A DNA stretch of 64,000 bases from Pseudocercospora fijiensis CIRAD86 (taxonomy: Eukaryota; Ascomycota; Dothideomycetes; Mycosphaerellales; Mycosphaerellaceae): positions 4,800,979-4,864,978 of the forward strand of contig NW_006921533.1 of assembly GCF_000340215.1 (NCBI RefSeq), read 5' to 3'. The position numbers were made by a program, and so were the translations under genes. Position 1 is the stretch's first letter. Every line of letters begins with the position of its first letter. Shown here piece by piece: positions 32,022-43,521 of the stretch. The notes beneath the pieces are model-generated. The model was not told where the DNA came from, did no database searches, and saw only the letters and a list, made by a program, of their open reading frames with translations.

Positions 32022-33173
32022 TCAGCATATATCACTAGCGCAATCCTTAGCAGAGTCCTGCAACCTCTGAGCATCCAGCAAGCTCGCCTTCTCTGGCGGC
32101 ACTGGTGCGTTGTATGACTCGCCAGATTTCATCAACAGCTCGACAATGCCAGATCCGCTCGCGAATGAATACATCTTGGCGAATCTTGTCCGGAATCGAT
32201 AGCTGAAAGCTGTACCCCTTGGAACATAGACGATCTCGCCGCTGTGAAGGCTTGTTGGAGGTGCAGAGCCAATATCGAATTGTACTGCACCTTCAACGAC
32301 CTGGAAAGCATGATGGGTCTCTGGAAATCGGAGTTGGCGGCCTGCTGCGAATAGATCGGTCTCCGCGTGCTGCTTCGAGCCTTCGATGCTGCCAATGACG
32401 AATTTGCCATCCGACTCTGCTGTAGTGATCAATGGCCTAACTACAGCTCCTCCAGCCAGATATGCCGGACCCGTAGCATTCTTCAAGAAGTACGGCTCAA
32501 GCTTTCCAGGTAGTTTGTTTTCGGTGTCCTTCCACGGCGTTGGGCCCAAGTGCTTATGTTGTGGTAGTGGAATCATGTCGAACCGCTCAGCTGCGGCTTT
32601 AAGTTTGGGGATCAGGACTTCGAATATGTTACGCTGGTCATCCAATGGCCAGAGAGGACCATCGTATGGTTCGCCGATGAATCGAAAGAATTCCTCCCAA
32701 CCGCCTGGCACGATCAGGCCTACCATTTCGGAATGATCTCCCAGGATTTGATATTGATGTATCGTGCCCTACACGGTGTCAGTGTTGGAAGGAGCTGGCT
32801 GGCACATGATCAAGCATACCGGCGGAACACTCGCAAAGTCACCTGGACCCATTGTTCGTGCCTCGTCATTGGCCCAGACGTTGACGCTGCCTTTCAAGCA
32901 GAGGAACACATCGTGAGTCTTGGCATGATAGTGAAAGCCGACGGGATCACTCTGACTGCCACTGCTGCCAACGACAGCGAAAGCATTGTCTGTCTCCTTG
33001 CCAGTGACGAGCAGCCTTGTTGCAGACTTGGATAGGGGAATGTAGATGATCTCGCCGTCCTGGGATGAGATTACATATGGCTTGCCAGACACGCCAGGCG
33101 GCAAGTCCGTCGCTCTCAGGACGGTGTCGCCATTTTGAGCATTGGCAGGAGCGGTAACGGTCATGGTAGCCAT
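32022..33173 (-). CDS. Bicupin dioxygenase, quercetin 2,3-dioxygenase-like
   Basis: Exons 32,820-33,173 and 32,022-32,768 give 366 residues. The 51-bp intron (GTATGC donor, TGTAG acceptor) is phase 0. The first cupin has metal ligands HYHAKTHDVF followed by GSVNVWANDEARTMGPGDFASVPP and HQYQILG. The second shows HHAFQVVEGAVQFDIG and GEIVYVPRGTAFSYRF. This two-cupin layout is that of fungal quercetinase/RmlC-type dioxygenases, which open the flavonol ring in a metal-dependent reaction. In the first site the usual Glu ligand position is taken by Asp/His-like residues (THD), common in the fungal branch. There is no signal peptide, so it is likely intracellular. Divergent from the hydrolase gene across a 614-bp spacer. 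Confidence 0.8.
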
Positions 33174-33787
33174 TGTCTTCTGAGGGAGGAGATGGTAAAG
33201 TGCAGCTAGGGGAAGAGAAGGCGAAGCAGCAGATTCTGGTGGTAAGCCAGCCTAGTTCTATACATGCTGCCACGCGGTCTAGACAGGCACGATGGATGTT
33301 TCATTGCTTCTCCAGCCGGCCTGACTACACGGCGCAAGCCCTAAGTTAGCTACCATGACCAGAACAGCATGGTGAGTGGACGGTAGCGCGGATGGAGGCG
33401 GAGTGCCATCCTCTTCGGCAGTTGACATTCCGAAGCCCTACTTTCTCCGACAGGCCTTTGCCCGGTCGTACGAAGGAACGGATTTGGGGGCTGCTCGACC
33501 ATGTCTACTGGGCCACTCAACGACATCCACCACCGCCCGCTCTGCATTGCCGATACTCGAACCCGGTGATCGCACATCTCCTAACATGTGTCGTTGGTCT
33601 TCAGAGCTTCGGTACGGCCGATCGAGACAGCCGGCGTGAGCATCTGCAAGATCGATGCCAACCTGCAGTCTAACACCGGTAACTAGAGGCACGTTTTCGT
33701 TCGTCGACATCTCTCTACAGTGAACATAGATCTCTCTTGGCCTGAAATATCAGCAGCTCTCGAGGAAACACTCATACCCCAGCAGCG
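33174..33787. promoter_or_regulatory. Shared divergent promoter region between bicupin dioxygenase and hydrolase genes
   Basis: The two start codons (33,173 minus and 33,788 plus) face away from each other across 614 bp. The short ORFs inside overlap on both strands and lack coding features. A shared promoter is inferred from arrangement only; no factor site was identified. Confidence 0.5.
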
Positions 33788-34774
33788 ATGGAGCATCTTC
33801 CCGCACTAGGCACAGCCATCGGAGAAATCGTCAAGCCAACATTGCAGCTCTACGAACCCTTATTGCTCCAGAATGCCGAAACAATACGATCAGTGCCGAA
33901 GCAGACTCGGCAATATGGACCTCACGAACGACAAAGTCTGGACATCTACACGCCTGAAAAGCCGAACATGACCAATGGTCGTAAACCAGTACTAATGTTC
34001 CTGTACGGCGGAGGCCTGGTCATGGGACACAAGACACTACCAGGATACGCTGGAGACTTGTGTCATGCAAACATCGCCTCGTTCTACGCACTCAAATTTG
34101 GCTATACCGTGGTAGTTCCCGACTATCGATTGGTAGGAAAGCACGATGCTGTCTTTCCGTCGGGAGGCGAGGATATAGCCTTGGCCGTAGAGTGGCTGCT
34201 CGCGAATCCCGCGGTCGCTGGCGAGGAGCCTTTAGATCTCTTTCTTATGGGAAACTCTGCAGGAGGTCTGCACCTTTGCACGTTCCTGCTACATCCCTCG
34301 TTCGAGGCAACTCGATCAAAAGTCTTGTCTGGAAACGCCACACGGTTGAGAGGCGTCATACTGCTCTCGGTGCCCTTCAGCTTCGATCACGCCAAATCTG
34401 ATCGAGCTGCAGTGAATGAGGCCTATTTTGGCAGCGACATGGGAAAGACTAAATCGCCTCTTGGACTCCTCCGATCAGCTGCAAAACAAGGAACCATCGA
34501 TTTCGCTCACGCAGGCACACGCATCTTCGTTCTGAATGGCGATCTTGACCCTGTTGACGAGATCATGCACCCTCGAGATGAGTTTGTCAAAGAATGGATG
34601 TCGATCAACACTGTAGAGAGCCGACGTGCTCTTGCAGTCGATATGATGCTCGGACATAACCATATTTCCCCATTCGCCTCCCTTGGAACTGGTGCGGATG
34701 AAGAGGAAGCTTGGGGTTATCAAGTAGGTACATTCTGTGAGAACATAAGAAAGTTCAAGCCTTCCGTGAGATGA
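33788..34774 (+). CDS. Alpha/beta hydrolase (hormone-sensitive lipase/esterase-like)
   Basis: ATG at 33,788; 328 residues, no intron. The oxyanion-hole motif is YGGG (73-76, replacing HGGG). The nucleophile elbow is GNSAGG with Ser157, the acid is in LNGDLDPVD (Asp252 or Asp254) and the general base is His290 or His292 in MLGHNH. PDYRL at 111-115 is typical of the alpha/beta hydrolase-3 group. No signal peptide. It probably cleaves a small ester or acts as a thioesterase. Its divergent pairing with the bicupin dioxygenase suggests a shared catabolic or secondary-metabolite pathway, which is an inference. Confidence 0.85.
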   Translation: MEHLPALGTAIGEIVKPTLQLYEPLLLQNAETIRSVPKQTRQYGPHERQSLDIYTPEKPNMTNGRKPVLMFLYGGGLVMGHKTLPGYAGDLCHANIASFYALKFGYTVVVPDYRLVGKHDAVFPSGGEDIALAVEWLLANPAVAGEEPLDLFLMGNSAGGLHLCTFLLHPSFEATRSKVLSGNATRLRGVILLSVPFSFDHAKSDRAAVNEAYFGSDMGKTKSPLGLLRSAAKQGTIDFAHAGTRIFVLNGDLDPVDEIMHPRDEFVKEWMSINTVESRRALAVDMMLGHNHISPFASLGTGADEEEAWGYQVGTFCENIRKFKPSVR

Positions 34775-35131
34775 GTCTGCAGTCAAACGCGCATAACAGA
34801 CGTTTACTGTCTACGAATTTACATATACAATTGTTCTCGAGTGTCGGCCGCCATTGCTTCCAGACCGATTGGTCGGTCACTAGTCACCCGGTCCGGTTCG
34901 AATCTGGCAGCTCTTTCCTCCACCTGCTCTTTCCTGCCTCAAGCTTTATCGCGCGATAGGCCAACAATACAAAACATTTCTACAGACCACCCATAGACCT
35001 GAATCAAAGATCCACTCACAACGATCGCTTAGAGAAAGGCTATCCATCGTCTGCAGCACCACGAAACTCGCGGCAAGACCCTACTACAACACCTCAATAA
35101 CTTCCCCAAGACGACAAACACATCCACCACC
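34775..35131. other. Intergenic spacer; no gene seen
   Basis: 357 bp between the hydrolase and the reductase gene, both on the plus strand. It contains a GGTTCGAATCT string that resembles a tRNA B box but no cloverleaf forms around it. The last 100 bp are rich in C and A, as in fungal 5' leaders. Confidence 0.5.
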
Positions 35132-36381
35132 ATGGGCTCCCTAGAAAGAAAATCCCGCGTCCTACTAATAGGCACAGGCGGAGTCGGCACCATGGCCGCA
35201 TACGCCTTAGAAACGGGCCACAAAGCCGAAGTGACCGCAATCTGCCGCTCAAACTACAACGTCGTATCATCCCAAGGCTTCACAATCGACTCTATCGACC
35301 ACGGACCCGGAATCACAGGCTTCAAACCCACACATATCCGCAACACAATCCCAAACCTGCAACAAGAAAAAGACCTCGAACCTTTCGACTTCATGGTCGT
35401 GTCCACGAAAAATGTCCCAGATGTAAAACCTACGGTCTTGGACCTGATACGCCCGGCGGTGACGCCCGGCGTCACGACGATTGTGTTGTTACAAAATGGA
35501 CTGAATATCGAGAAACCGATCATCGAAGAGTTTCCTGAAAATGTCGTTTTGTCTGGTGTGGCGTTTCTGGGAGCGACGGAAGTGTCGCATGGAGTGATTC
35601 GACATGATGATGCGGATCGGACGAAATTAGGTCCTTTCGCCGGACAGACGGTCGCGCCAGAAAAAGCGGAAGCAGAGGCTCGGAAATTTATTGATTTGTA
35701 TATGGCTTGTGGGAAGGTGAGTTGGGAGTATGATGACGATGTGACATTTACGAGGTGGCGGAAGTTGGTGTACAACTCTTCCTTTAATTCGGTTGCGGCG
35801 GTGCTGGGGATGGACACGGCGAGGATGAGGATGTCGGAGATCGTGATTGATGATCTGTGAGTAGACCAAAGGACAGAAGCCCTTATCCTGCACATTCCCG
35901 CCTTGTAGCCCTCTTGTCTCACTCTCCATCGCCAATCGAGTCACCTGGTCGCAAAAGGCTCTTTCTCGCTTAGGACATCTGCTAATGCTTCTACCCTTCA
36001 CTTTTAGGATCCGACCTGCTATGCTGGAGATCATCGCAATTGCAAAGGCTGCTGGAGTTGATCTGCCGAAGGGAATTGATGATACGGTGATCAGATGTGA
36101 TCCGACTGACACGGCTTTTGTGCCCAGCATGGGGCAGGATGCACTCAAGGTGAGAGGCAGTGACCGCGTGATGCCGCAGGCAAGGGCTGACATTGTGCTA
36201 GGGCAATTACATTGAAATGGAGAACATCGTTGGCGAGCCAGTGCGCGAAGCAGAACGTTTAGGCGTACCAGCGCCGACGTTGCGTACAATCTACGGCTTC
36301 CTAAAGGGTATCCAGCTGAAGACGAAAGAAGCCAAGGGTTTGTGGAAGCCGCAATTCGAGAAAGGGAACCCCTACGCTTGA
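35132..36381 (+). CDS. Ketopantoate reductase-like (ApbA/PanE family) NAD(P)-dependent reductase
   Basis: Three exons, 35,132-35,856, 36,008-36,149 and 36,202-36,381, give 348 residues. The N-terminus has the Rossmann motif LLIGTGGVGTMAAY (G14-G19). TKNVPDVKPT and LLQNGLNIEKP are the conserved NADPH/substrate blocks, WRKLVYNSSFNSVAAVLG begins the all-helical C-terminal domain, and EMENIVGEPVREAERLGVPAPTLRTIY closes it. Introns are 151 and 52 bp with GTGAGT/TTTTAG and GTGAGA/GCTAG ends. The family includes 2-dehydropantoate 2-reductase; this may be a paralogue acting on another 2-oxo acid, as fungi usually hold several. Confidence 0.85.
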
Positions 36382-36898
36382 ACCGATCGTGTGAGAACCG
36401 CGCCCAGGAAGCCCAAACTCAGCACAGACTTCATGAGACCGGGTTCATTTCTGAGAAAGCCGGAACCAGTGCCCGTTCCATGGAAACGCAACAGCGGCTT
36501 AGGATTTTGCAGGCAAGAGTTCATGAATAGAACCAATCGACGACGACCTGCACGTGTGAGATGACAGAGGAGAAGACGCGCGCACATTTTCTTGGTGATC
36601 TTTTTCCCATGTTCATTCATGTACACTGTCAGAAGCATGCAGCTTCCTTGCCGTGTTGTGATGCAGAGCCACTATTTGCAGCTCATCAGCGAAGCGACGA
36701 GACATACGTGTCTCGCCGCGATGTCCAAGACCTCACCCTTCTGTGCTGTGTGCCAGATTGAACTCCATTTGATGCTGCACCCGACTCCAACTCCAAGCCC
36801 ACTCTCATACAACTCCGCCCTGCCCTTGCTGCCGTTGCCATAGCACACCGTCGAAGAAGACGGATTTACGGAGTAACGTACCTGTAGAGAAGTGGCAA
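36382..36898. other. Convergent intergenic region; no gene supported
   Basis: 517 bp between the 3' ends of the reductase (plus) and the splicing factor gene (minus). Overlapping short ORFs only. Confidence 0.5.
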
Positions 36899-38846
36899 CT
36901 AGACGTTGGCCGCCTTCGGAAAGTTCATGTGGTAGACGGCGTCGACCACGTATTGAGCAGTCAACATGCGTCCGCCGAACCAGCGACCGTTGAGGCCTTT
37001 GAAGGCGTTCTCGCCACCTTGAACGCGGTCGAATTTGACGTAGACCTCGCCGTCATTGTTGTCTAGAGCCAAGTCAATGTGGACAACCTTGCCATACTTT
37101 GCCTCGCATTCTCCTTTGACGTCTTCTTTGAGTTCTTTCTGCCAGTTTGGATCGGTCTCACTGGATCTTAATGTCAGCATGGTTTCGCAAGGTGTGTCAG
37201 CGGTTGAGTACATACGTGTTCTGATCATACATATTCTTGATCAAGACACAGCGAGTGGCAGCTGCCTGCTCGACGACAGGCTTCTTCTGTTGAGTCTTTG
37301 GTGCCATCTTCTGCTCAGGTTCGTCAGTTCGGGCCAGCTTGCGCATGAGAGCGTCACGGCTGTAGTTGCTGAAGTTGACACCGCCGACGTCGGTGTCGTC
37401 AAGTGCGGACGCTCCGCCAGTCTTGTCGACATCGCGAGCAGCTGGCCTGTCGAAGTTGCCTGTACCACCAGCGTGAGCACCCCGACCACCCATGCCGGAG
37501 AATTGGGAACCCTGGAAATTGTGTGCTTGTTGAGCCTGAGCGCCAAAGCGCTGAAGGAGGGAATTGGTGGACTCGGGAGTGAACTTGTCGTTACCGAGAC
37601 CCACACGGATGGGTCGACCAGCAAGCTCGAAGCCGTTCATTTTCTCGAGCGCTTCCTTTGCTTGAGCGGGGTCGATGAACCTGGTGGACAATAAGTATAT
37701 GTAGTAAATGAGAGGTTTGGGTCACTTACTGCACAAAGCCATAGCCCTTGGAGCGACCGGCCTCCTCTTTCTGCAGTTGCACGAACTCAAGCTCGCCGAA
37801 AGGCTCAAAGACGTTCTTCAAGTCATCCTCTGTAATAGAGAAGTGAATGTTGCCGACGTAGAGGCGGTGGAATGGAATGCCGTTGGACTGAGTGGCAGTT
37901 CCTTCGGTGTTGCGAGCTTGTCGGTTCTTTTCTGCTTCGGTAAGCTGAGCGATGATAGGGATGCCCAATAATTTCTGTCCGGTGAGTTGAATGGCCTTTT
38001 GGACTGACTCCTCTTCTTTGAACTCGACGTAACCAACACTGCGATAGAAGTCAGCATACGAAGTCATAACACGTGCGTGAGATGAACATACCCTTTGGAG
38101 CGGCCGCTAACACGATCCTTCACAATTTGCGCATCAACCACATCGCCGACTTGCTGGAAGAACTCTTTCAATTCGCGTGAGCGAAGACGGGCAGCAAGCT
38201 GCTGCACGAAAACTGTGCGTCTGTCGCGCTCATCATCAGTAGGTTCTGGCGTCTTACGCTTGGTTCCACGGTGAGGCGATGGTCTCCGCTCGCAGTGTCG
38301 GTCGCGGCCACCACGTCGGTCGTCGCGATCCCGAGGTCGACGATCGTCGCGCTCACGTGGTCGGTAACGATCATCGTCAAGAGACGTGCGGCCACCGCCA
38401 CGGTAGTAGTCTCCACCTGCGCGGTCTAGGCGATCGCGAGAGCGATGGTTTTCGCGGCGACCCTCTGGTCGTGGGGAGCGGCTTCGACGCCTGCTGCGCT
38501 CGCTTCCGTTAGCACTGGCCTTGTCACTGCCCCCGTTGCCTGCGTCTTCGTCGGCGATATCTTTGGATCTGCGGGCCCTGCGCTCGTCATTCTCTTCCCT
38601 CTCGCTCATATACCTGTCTTTGGAGGATCGTCCTCGACGGTCGCGTAGTCCATCATCTGGACGGTCGAGGCGCAGTGGATCGTTGCGCGATGGAGAACCT
38701 AGAGTAGCGTCTGGCGTAGAGCCATGCATGTGGACATCGGAGGCGCCATTGCTGCCAGCCTTCTCGGCAGCGATGCGGGCTTTTGCTTTCTTCTCTTCGT
38801 TTTCGAGGAGGTCGGACAATTCTAGATAAGTCGGTGGGTTGGCCAT
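36899..38846 (-). CDS. rsd1: RBM39/Rsd1-type splicing factor with RS region, two RRMs and UHM
   Basis: Four exons (38,092-38,846; 37,730-38,038; 37,216-37,680; 36,899-37,166) with introns of 53, 49 and 49 bp give 598 residues. The N-terminal 200 residues are rich in Arg, Ser and Asp ([26 protein letters not shown]). RRM1 starts [12 protein letters not shown] and has RSKGVGYVEF. RRM2 starts [17 protein letters not shown] and has [10 protein letters not shown]. The C-terminal domain is a UHM with the signature RWF in [16 protein letters not shown], which binds tryptophan ligand motifs of splicing factors. This order is that of human RBM39/CAPERalpha and fission yeast Rsd1. Nuclear, acts in 3' splice-site recognition with U2AF. 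Start chosen at [14 protein letters not shown]. Confidence 0.92.
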
Positions 38847-39612
38847 CTTGACAGTGTGTCGATCGATGCTCACAGTGTGCAGATCGCGATGTTTACGGCG
38901 GGGATTTGAAGTATCGAATTTTCGAGGTGCGGTGCGGTGGTCGTGAATGAGGCCGCCGCAGCCAGTCAAAGGAGGCTGACGGATGCCGCTGTGAAGTTTG
39001 TGAGTGTCGCCGCTGGTGACCAGGTGCAGTGGACTGTGTGATACCCTTCACGGCTGGATGCAGGCGCTCGCAGCAGTCACTGTGAGATAAGAGTGTTGGT
39101 GATGTTGGATGTAGCAGGGAAGTGAGCTTGTGAAGTGCAAAGTCGAGGCGCAAAGAAAGAGGTGAGAATTCGGCTACCGAGTGCCGGCCTGCACGGTTGC
39201 ACCTGCACGTGCCCTGCCTAGAATATTAAGCTTTGACCGCCTCGAAACGGTTTTAACTCTATACCAATTGTGAAGGCAATCGGTCACAGGCATCACCGCC
39301 CCTCACTAGCATCGCTACTGCGGCTAGAGCAGCGCTGTGGCAGCACTGTCGCATTACTTTGATGGACATGTATACAATACTGCATTGCGTGAAGTCCGTC
39401 ACCATTATTCGAGCTCATAGAACTCACAACGAAGTCAATCATCTCACCTTGCACTTGGTCGATTCTTCCATTGGTGATTATCATTATCTACAGATAAATC
39501 TATGTACAATCAGTATTCGCTGTGTTGGTATCTTCTGCCCTGCAACGCCGTCTTCAATGCTTCTAACGCGATGCCATGCTATGCTGTCTTCTGTGCTCGA
39601 TAGAATCCATGT
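38847..39612. other. Upstream region of the splicing factor gene; no gene seen
   Basis: 766 bp holding the promoter of rsd1 (minus) and the 3' flank of SCS7 (minus). Short ORFs show no conserved features. Confidence 0.5.
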
Positions 39613-40896
39613 CTAGTTAGTTTTGAGAACCTTGGGCGCTGGTGGAGGCGCCAGTTCCGTCTTGAATACCCTGTCCCAGAAGCGACTGGTGACGCCAAAG
39701 CCATTCTCGTAATCCATGAAATGATGTTGGAGATGGTACCTCTTCAACTCACGGTAGTATGCGGGCAGGCTAGCAAAGGTCAGTATAAAGAGAGGTAAGA
39801 GGTCTGAAAGCTGTACTCACTTCTTGTGGTGCAGGAAGTAATGGGTCATGTCGTAGCATGTGTATCCAAAAATGCCTCCACAGAAAACAGCGACTGCTGC
39901 ATACCAGTCATAGAAGAAGACTGTGTGTGCCAATTTCCAAAATGGTGTCGCCAGAACCAGGAACAAAGTGGGTGGCATTACAAGCCGTAAGCGGTCCATG
40001 GGTAGGTAGTGGTGGATGCCATGAAGCAGGAAGTGCAAGGTAATGGCATATCGGTTGTCTGGTAGGTGGTCGTCAAGATGGAACAAGCATCGATGCAGGA
40101 CATATTCGACCAGAGTCCAAATGCAGAGTCCAGCGATCCAGTATGCTACGAGAATGTGAGGGCTGAAATATTGCGCACCGAGAAATGTCCCGTATGCGAC
40201 AGGCGGCCACCAGAATGTTGGCACGATCCACCAAGGTGTCTTCGACAAAGGCTCAAGGAAGTTGCCAAATAGCGGTGCGCTCTCGCCGCCCTTGTAATGT
40301 CGTGGCCGATGTACTTGTTCCAGGTAGAACTTCTTGCTGAAGCCGCCGTTGAAGACTTGCATCAGAAGTGGTCTTTCCAAGTCCAAAAATTTGTGTTTCT
40401 TGTAGTCCATCCTCGCGTCGGTCTCCTTGTTCAAATCTTCTTCCGAGCTCATTCCTGTTGCCTCGTACACAGGCTTGTCCTCTGTGCTTCCATGCATAAC
40501 AGCCTGGTCTCTGGCCCTTACTTCTGCAGCTGCGCCATTGCTAGCCTTGTCCAATTCCTTCATGCCTTTCGCGCTGGGCTCCATCGGTAGCACGCTGAAC
40601 GGATCATTGCTCTTCTCCACGGCATCGAGCACTTTCTGCGTCGCGACGAAGCCTACGAGGTAATCGTCGAGAATCTCCCAGGCTGCTTCGCTATGCGCGT
40701 GTGAAATCTCATCCTCCATTGCTTCCTTGACATCCTTGCCGCCATACTGCAGTATCAAATCACCTCCGCCCGGATGGTCTTCCAGAAAAGGCGTGATATC
40801 GTAGACTTTTGTGCCGACAGTAACATAACACGACTTCTCGGTATTATGCGACGCGACCTCTGCGGATGGCAGCGTCGGGAGCATTCGACCAGGCAT
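39613..40896 (-). CDS. SCS7: Sphingolipid fatty acid 2-hydroxylase (Scs7/FA2H)
   Basis: Exons 39,821-40,896 and 39,613-39,769 (51-bp intron) give 410 residues. The N-terminal cytochrome b5 domain shows YDITPFLEDHPGGGDLI (heme ligand His41) and ISHAHSEAAW (second ligand). The C-terminal integral membrane hydroxylase has the di-iron histidine clusters EYVLHRCLFH, LHFLLHGIHHYLPMD, THYFLHH and YHLQHHFMDYENGFGVTSRFWD. The enzyme adds the alpha-hydroxyl to very-long-chain acyl groups of ceramides in the ER. The ATG at 40,896 (MPGRMLPTLP) is used because the open frame further upstream offers only TTG. Domain order and residues are complete. Confidence 0.93.
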
Positions 40897-41155
40897 CTTT
40901 GCGAATTGAGTTCGAGGGACTGATGGCAGAGTTTCCAGGAAAAGTTGACTCGAGACACAAGAGGCGCGCAAAGGCCTTCTAAGGAGTTGTCAGCGACTCG
41001 GTGGCGTTTTGACGGCTCGACCACAGTGACACCGCGACGACCCTGCATGCAGGAAATTGACCTCAGCCGATCTGTCTGGTGGTGGAACGACGGCTGGCGA
41101 TTCGTCCGTTGCTGCCCAGATTCCTTCCGCCCTTTTCCGCTGCTGACTTCTGACT

Positions 41156-41545
41156 TCACCTTGCGCTGCGTACAGCAACCCGCTCACCAGGGAGAACAGA
41201 AGGCAACAAATACAGGAAATACGTGGCGGACACTCGGTACTCTGCTGATGCATTCGCAAATGTCCTGCGCGTCTTCCGGAATCGGATTCGGCACGAGACC
41301 CCTAGTCCAAAGCAAGTTATCGCGAAGACACTCTCAGGCACGAGGAAATACGGCTGGTCATTGACATTGGCCTGACAGCATTTGTAGAAAGGCTGTTCAC
41401 GGTTCAAAGGAGAGAATGTAAGGACCACTCCGAAAATCTGATGTACATACTGTTCCCAGAGGTAGGTTCCAGAAGGGGACTCGAATTGATCACCAAGACT
41501 GCTGTAAATGACTTCTTTCGTGGACGTTTCGGAGTTAATGGACAT
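41156..41545 (-). CDS. Hypothetical protein, 129 aa (doubtful)
   Basis: ATG at 41,545, frame open to 41,156. The sequence begins MSINSETSTKEVIYSSLG and has a moderately hydrophobic middle (IFGVVLTFSPL, SVFAITCFGLGVSC). No domain, signal or splice evidence supports it. It would lie upstream of SCS7, and part may be its 5' UTR in antisense-free arrangement. Reported only because the frame is open and the composition is not obviously noncoding. Confidence 0.25.
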   Translation of the reverse strand: MSINSETSTKEVIYSSLGDQFESPSGTYLWEQYVHQIFGVVLTFSPLNREQPFYKCCQANVNDQPYFLVPESVFAITCFGLGVSCRIRFRKTRRTFANASAEYRVSATYFLYLLPSVLPGERVAVRSAR

Positions 41546-41876
41546 TGTCACTCCATATTGTGCACGTATACAGACTCGAGTGACTGAGCAGGCAAGTTGG
41601 AATGCTGCAGAAGAGCGGATCAAAGCGCAAGCAAAGAGTGCTGCTGCAGTTCAGGTGCAGGCAGAGACTCGACTCATTGCTCCATGCTGAGTCTGATGCT
41701 TCTGTTGCTGCGACTCGGTAAGAATGCTTCAAATGCTTCCAAGTTTGATTTGGGGGAGGCGTGTTCAAGTCGCTTCAAGCGCTGCCTTAGGTGCCGCATC
41801 CCGTGAGCTCAACGCAGACATCTCTAGATCAAGCCAGTAGCTTCACGACCCATTATCTTGTCCTTCCAGCTCTGAC

Positions 41877-43521
41877 ATGAGCAGAATGCCCGAGACACGA
41901 TCCGAAGCATGGAGAAGGTTATCGGCCAGCGGTAGTCGTGAGCGCAATCACGGCGACGACCGTCTCGGCCCTCGCCCTCACGACTCATACGAATTGGTTG
42001 ACTGTGGCAGAACTCCAATGCTGTATCCGCCCGCATCATACCAGCAGGAATCGTCACTGCGCGAGTACAGTGGCCGCCACCCGACCGATGACGACCACTT
42101 ACCGACCAGCTGCATCTCACCGCAGCCAGACGACACACATCCATGTCCTGATTGCGATATGTTCGACTCGCCCAGACCCAACTATCTCGCCAATGAACGC
42201 AGCGCAATCGCAATCCCTCGCATTCGGCCCACCGACTCTGATGCCTTCACTTCCCGCTACAGTCGTCGCATTCCTGAACTCAACATTGATATGTACGACC
42301 TCGACGAATCGCAAGTCAGCTCACTCGACAAGGGCGACGATCGCATGTACCATTTTGGCCACAAGGTAAGCAGATAACATCCTATTCTCCTATCCGTAAT
42401 TGACTAATTCGTTCTAGGCTGGCGGCACGTACTCTGGCACGTTTGTAGAGGATGAGCCACTGGCACCTGAGATCCAAGCCATTATCGAGAAGATGCTCGA
42501 CAAGAAGAAGATCGTAAAGCTTATCTCTCATCAGATCAACCGGTAGTAGAGACTAACGCTCTCCTAGAAGATGAGGAACGAAGCTGGCGCAGCAATTGCG
42601 CAGCACACGCGAATCCTGCTGTCGACAGGCTCGACTCTGTTTCTGGAGCGAACAACGAGCTACAACGATACTGGTCCGGATATGTATTGCAAGCTTCCAG
42701 GCTGCCTATCTCGCGCCGACTGCATTCCGCCTGCTACGTACTTCTTCGCTCTCAGACAGCGAGGCGGACCTGTGAGGACAGAAGACTTCTGTCTCTGTCT
42801 GGCTTGTATGGAGTGGCTGTGGAAGGGTAACTTTGCCAAAGTGCCTCGCCATCCAGGAATCGTGATTGGGGAGGGAAGCATTGACCCGAAAAGTCTCTTC
42901 GAAGAGAGCGCGCCGGAAGAGGATGACACGGTAACTGCTCGCACACCACGCTGCCCTTGTCAAGACTGCGAGCCGACCATACCTCAGATCGACGGCACTT
43001 CGGACTCACCATCGTACAACGAGCAAGCATCAGGAATGGGCAACTTAATCAACACATCCAAGCATGCACCGCGCTCTCCTGAATTACAAGTCCTAACACC
43101 AGGCTACACGCAGATCGAGTCAGACGACGAAGAAGACACCTTTGACTCGCCACGCTCGATGGACTCTAATGGCGAGTGGTTCTACCCACCAACACGCTTC
43201 CAATACATCGCCGCATTCGTAAAGCCAGGCGTGTCCTTGACACAAAAAGAGAAATCTGCAGTTTGGCTTTGGAAAGCCGCTTCACAGGACCAACTGCGCT
43301 GGAACAGACACATGAGAGATACCGAATGCCGCCGCAAGCACTACTCAGGACTGAAGGAAGCCGAGCAAGAGAAAGGTCCAGACTTCAAGATCGAGGATAC
43401 TGAGCATACTGAAGGGGAGGTGACTTACTGGGAAGAAGAAACTGGTGTTCGCAAGAAATATTGCCATGGGAACGACTTGTCTGAGATTTTGAATAAAGCG
43501 GCAAAGAAGGTTGATGTTTAG
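41877..43521 (+). CDS. Fungal hypothetical protein, three-exon model, 512 aa
   Basis: Exon 1 is 41,877-42,365 and exon 2 starts at 42,418 after a GTAAGC...TTCTAG intron. Two readings are possible. Reading through gives a 205-aa protein stopping at 42,546, with a second ORF starting 24 bp later at 42,571 (316 aa, to 43,521). Alternatively a 54-bp intron (42,514-42,567; donor GTAAAG, branch GACTAAC, acceptor CCTAG) joins both in frame into one 512-aa protein. I prefer the second, because the join gives a continuous helix (EKMLDKKKIKMRNEAGAA). The protein has a polar N-terminus, a Cys-rich middle (MYCKLPGCLSRADC, CLCLACMEW) and a charged C-terminus. No family recognised. Confidence 0.6.

Noticed and set aside
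34840..34925. Possible tRNA gene around GGTTCGAATCT
   Set aside because: Only the B-box-like string fits. No matching acceptor stem, A box or anticodon arm could be drawn.
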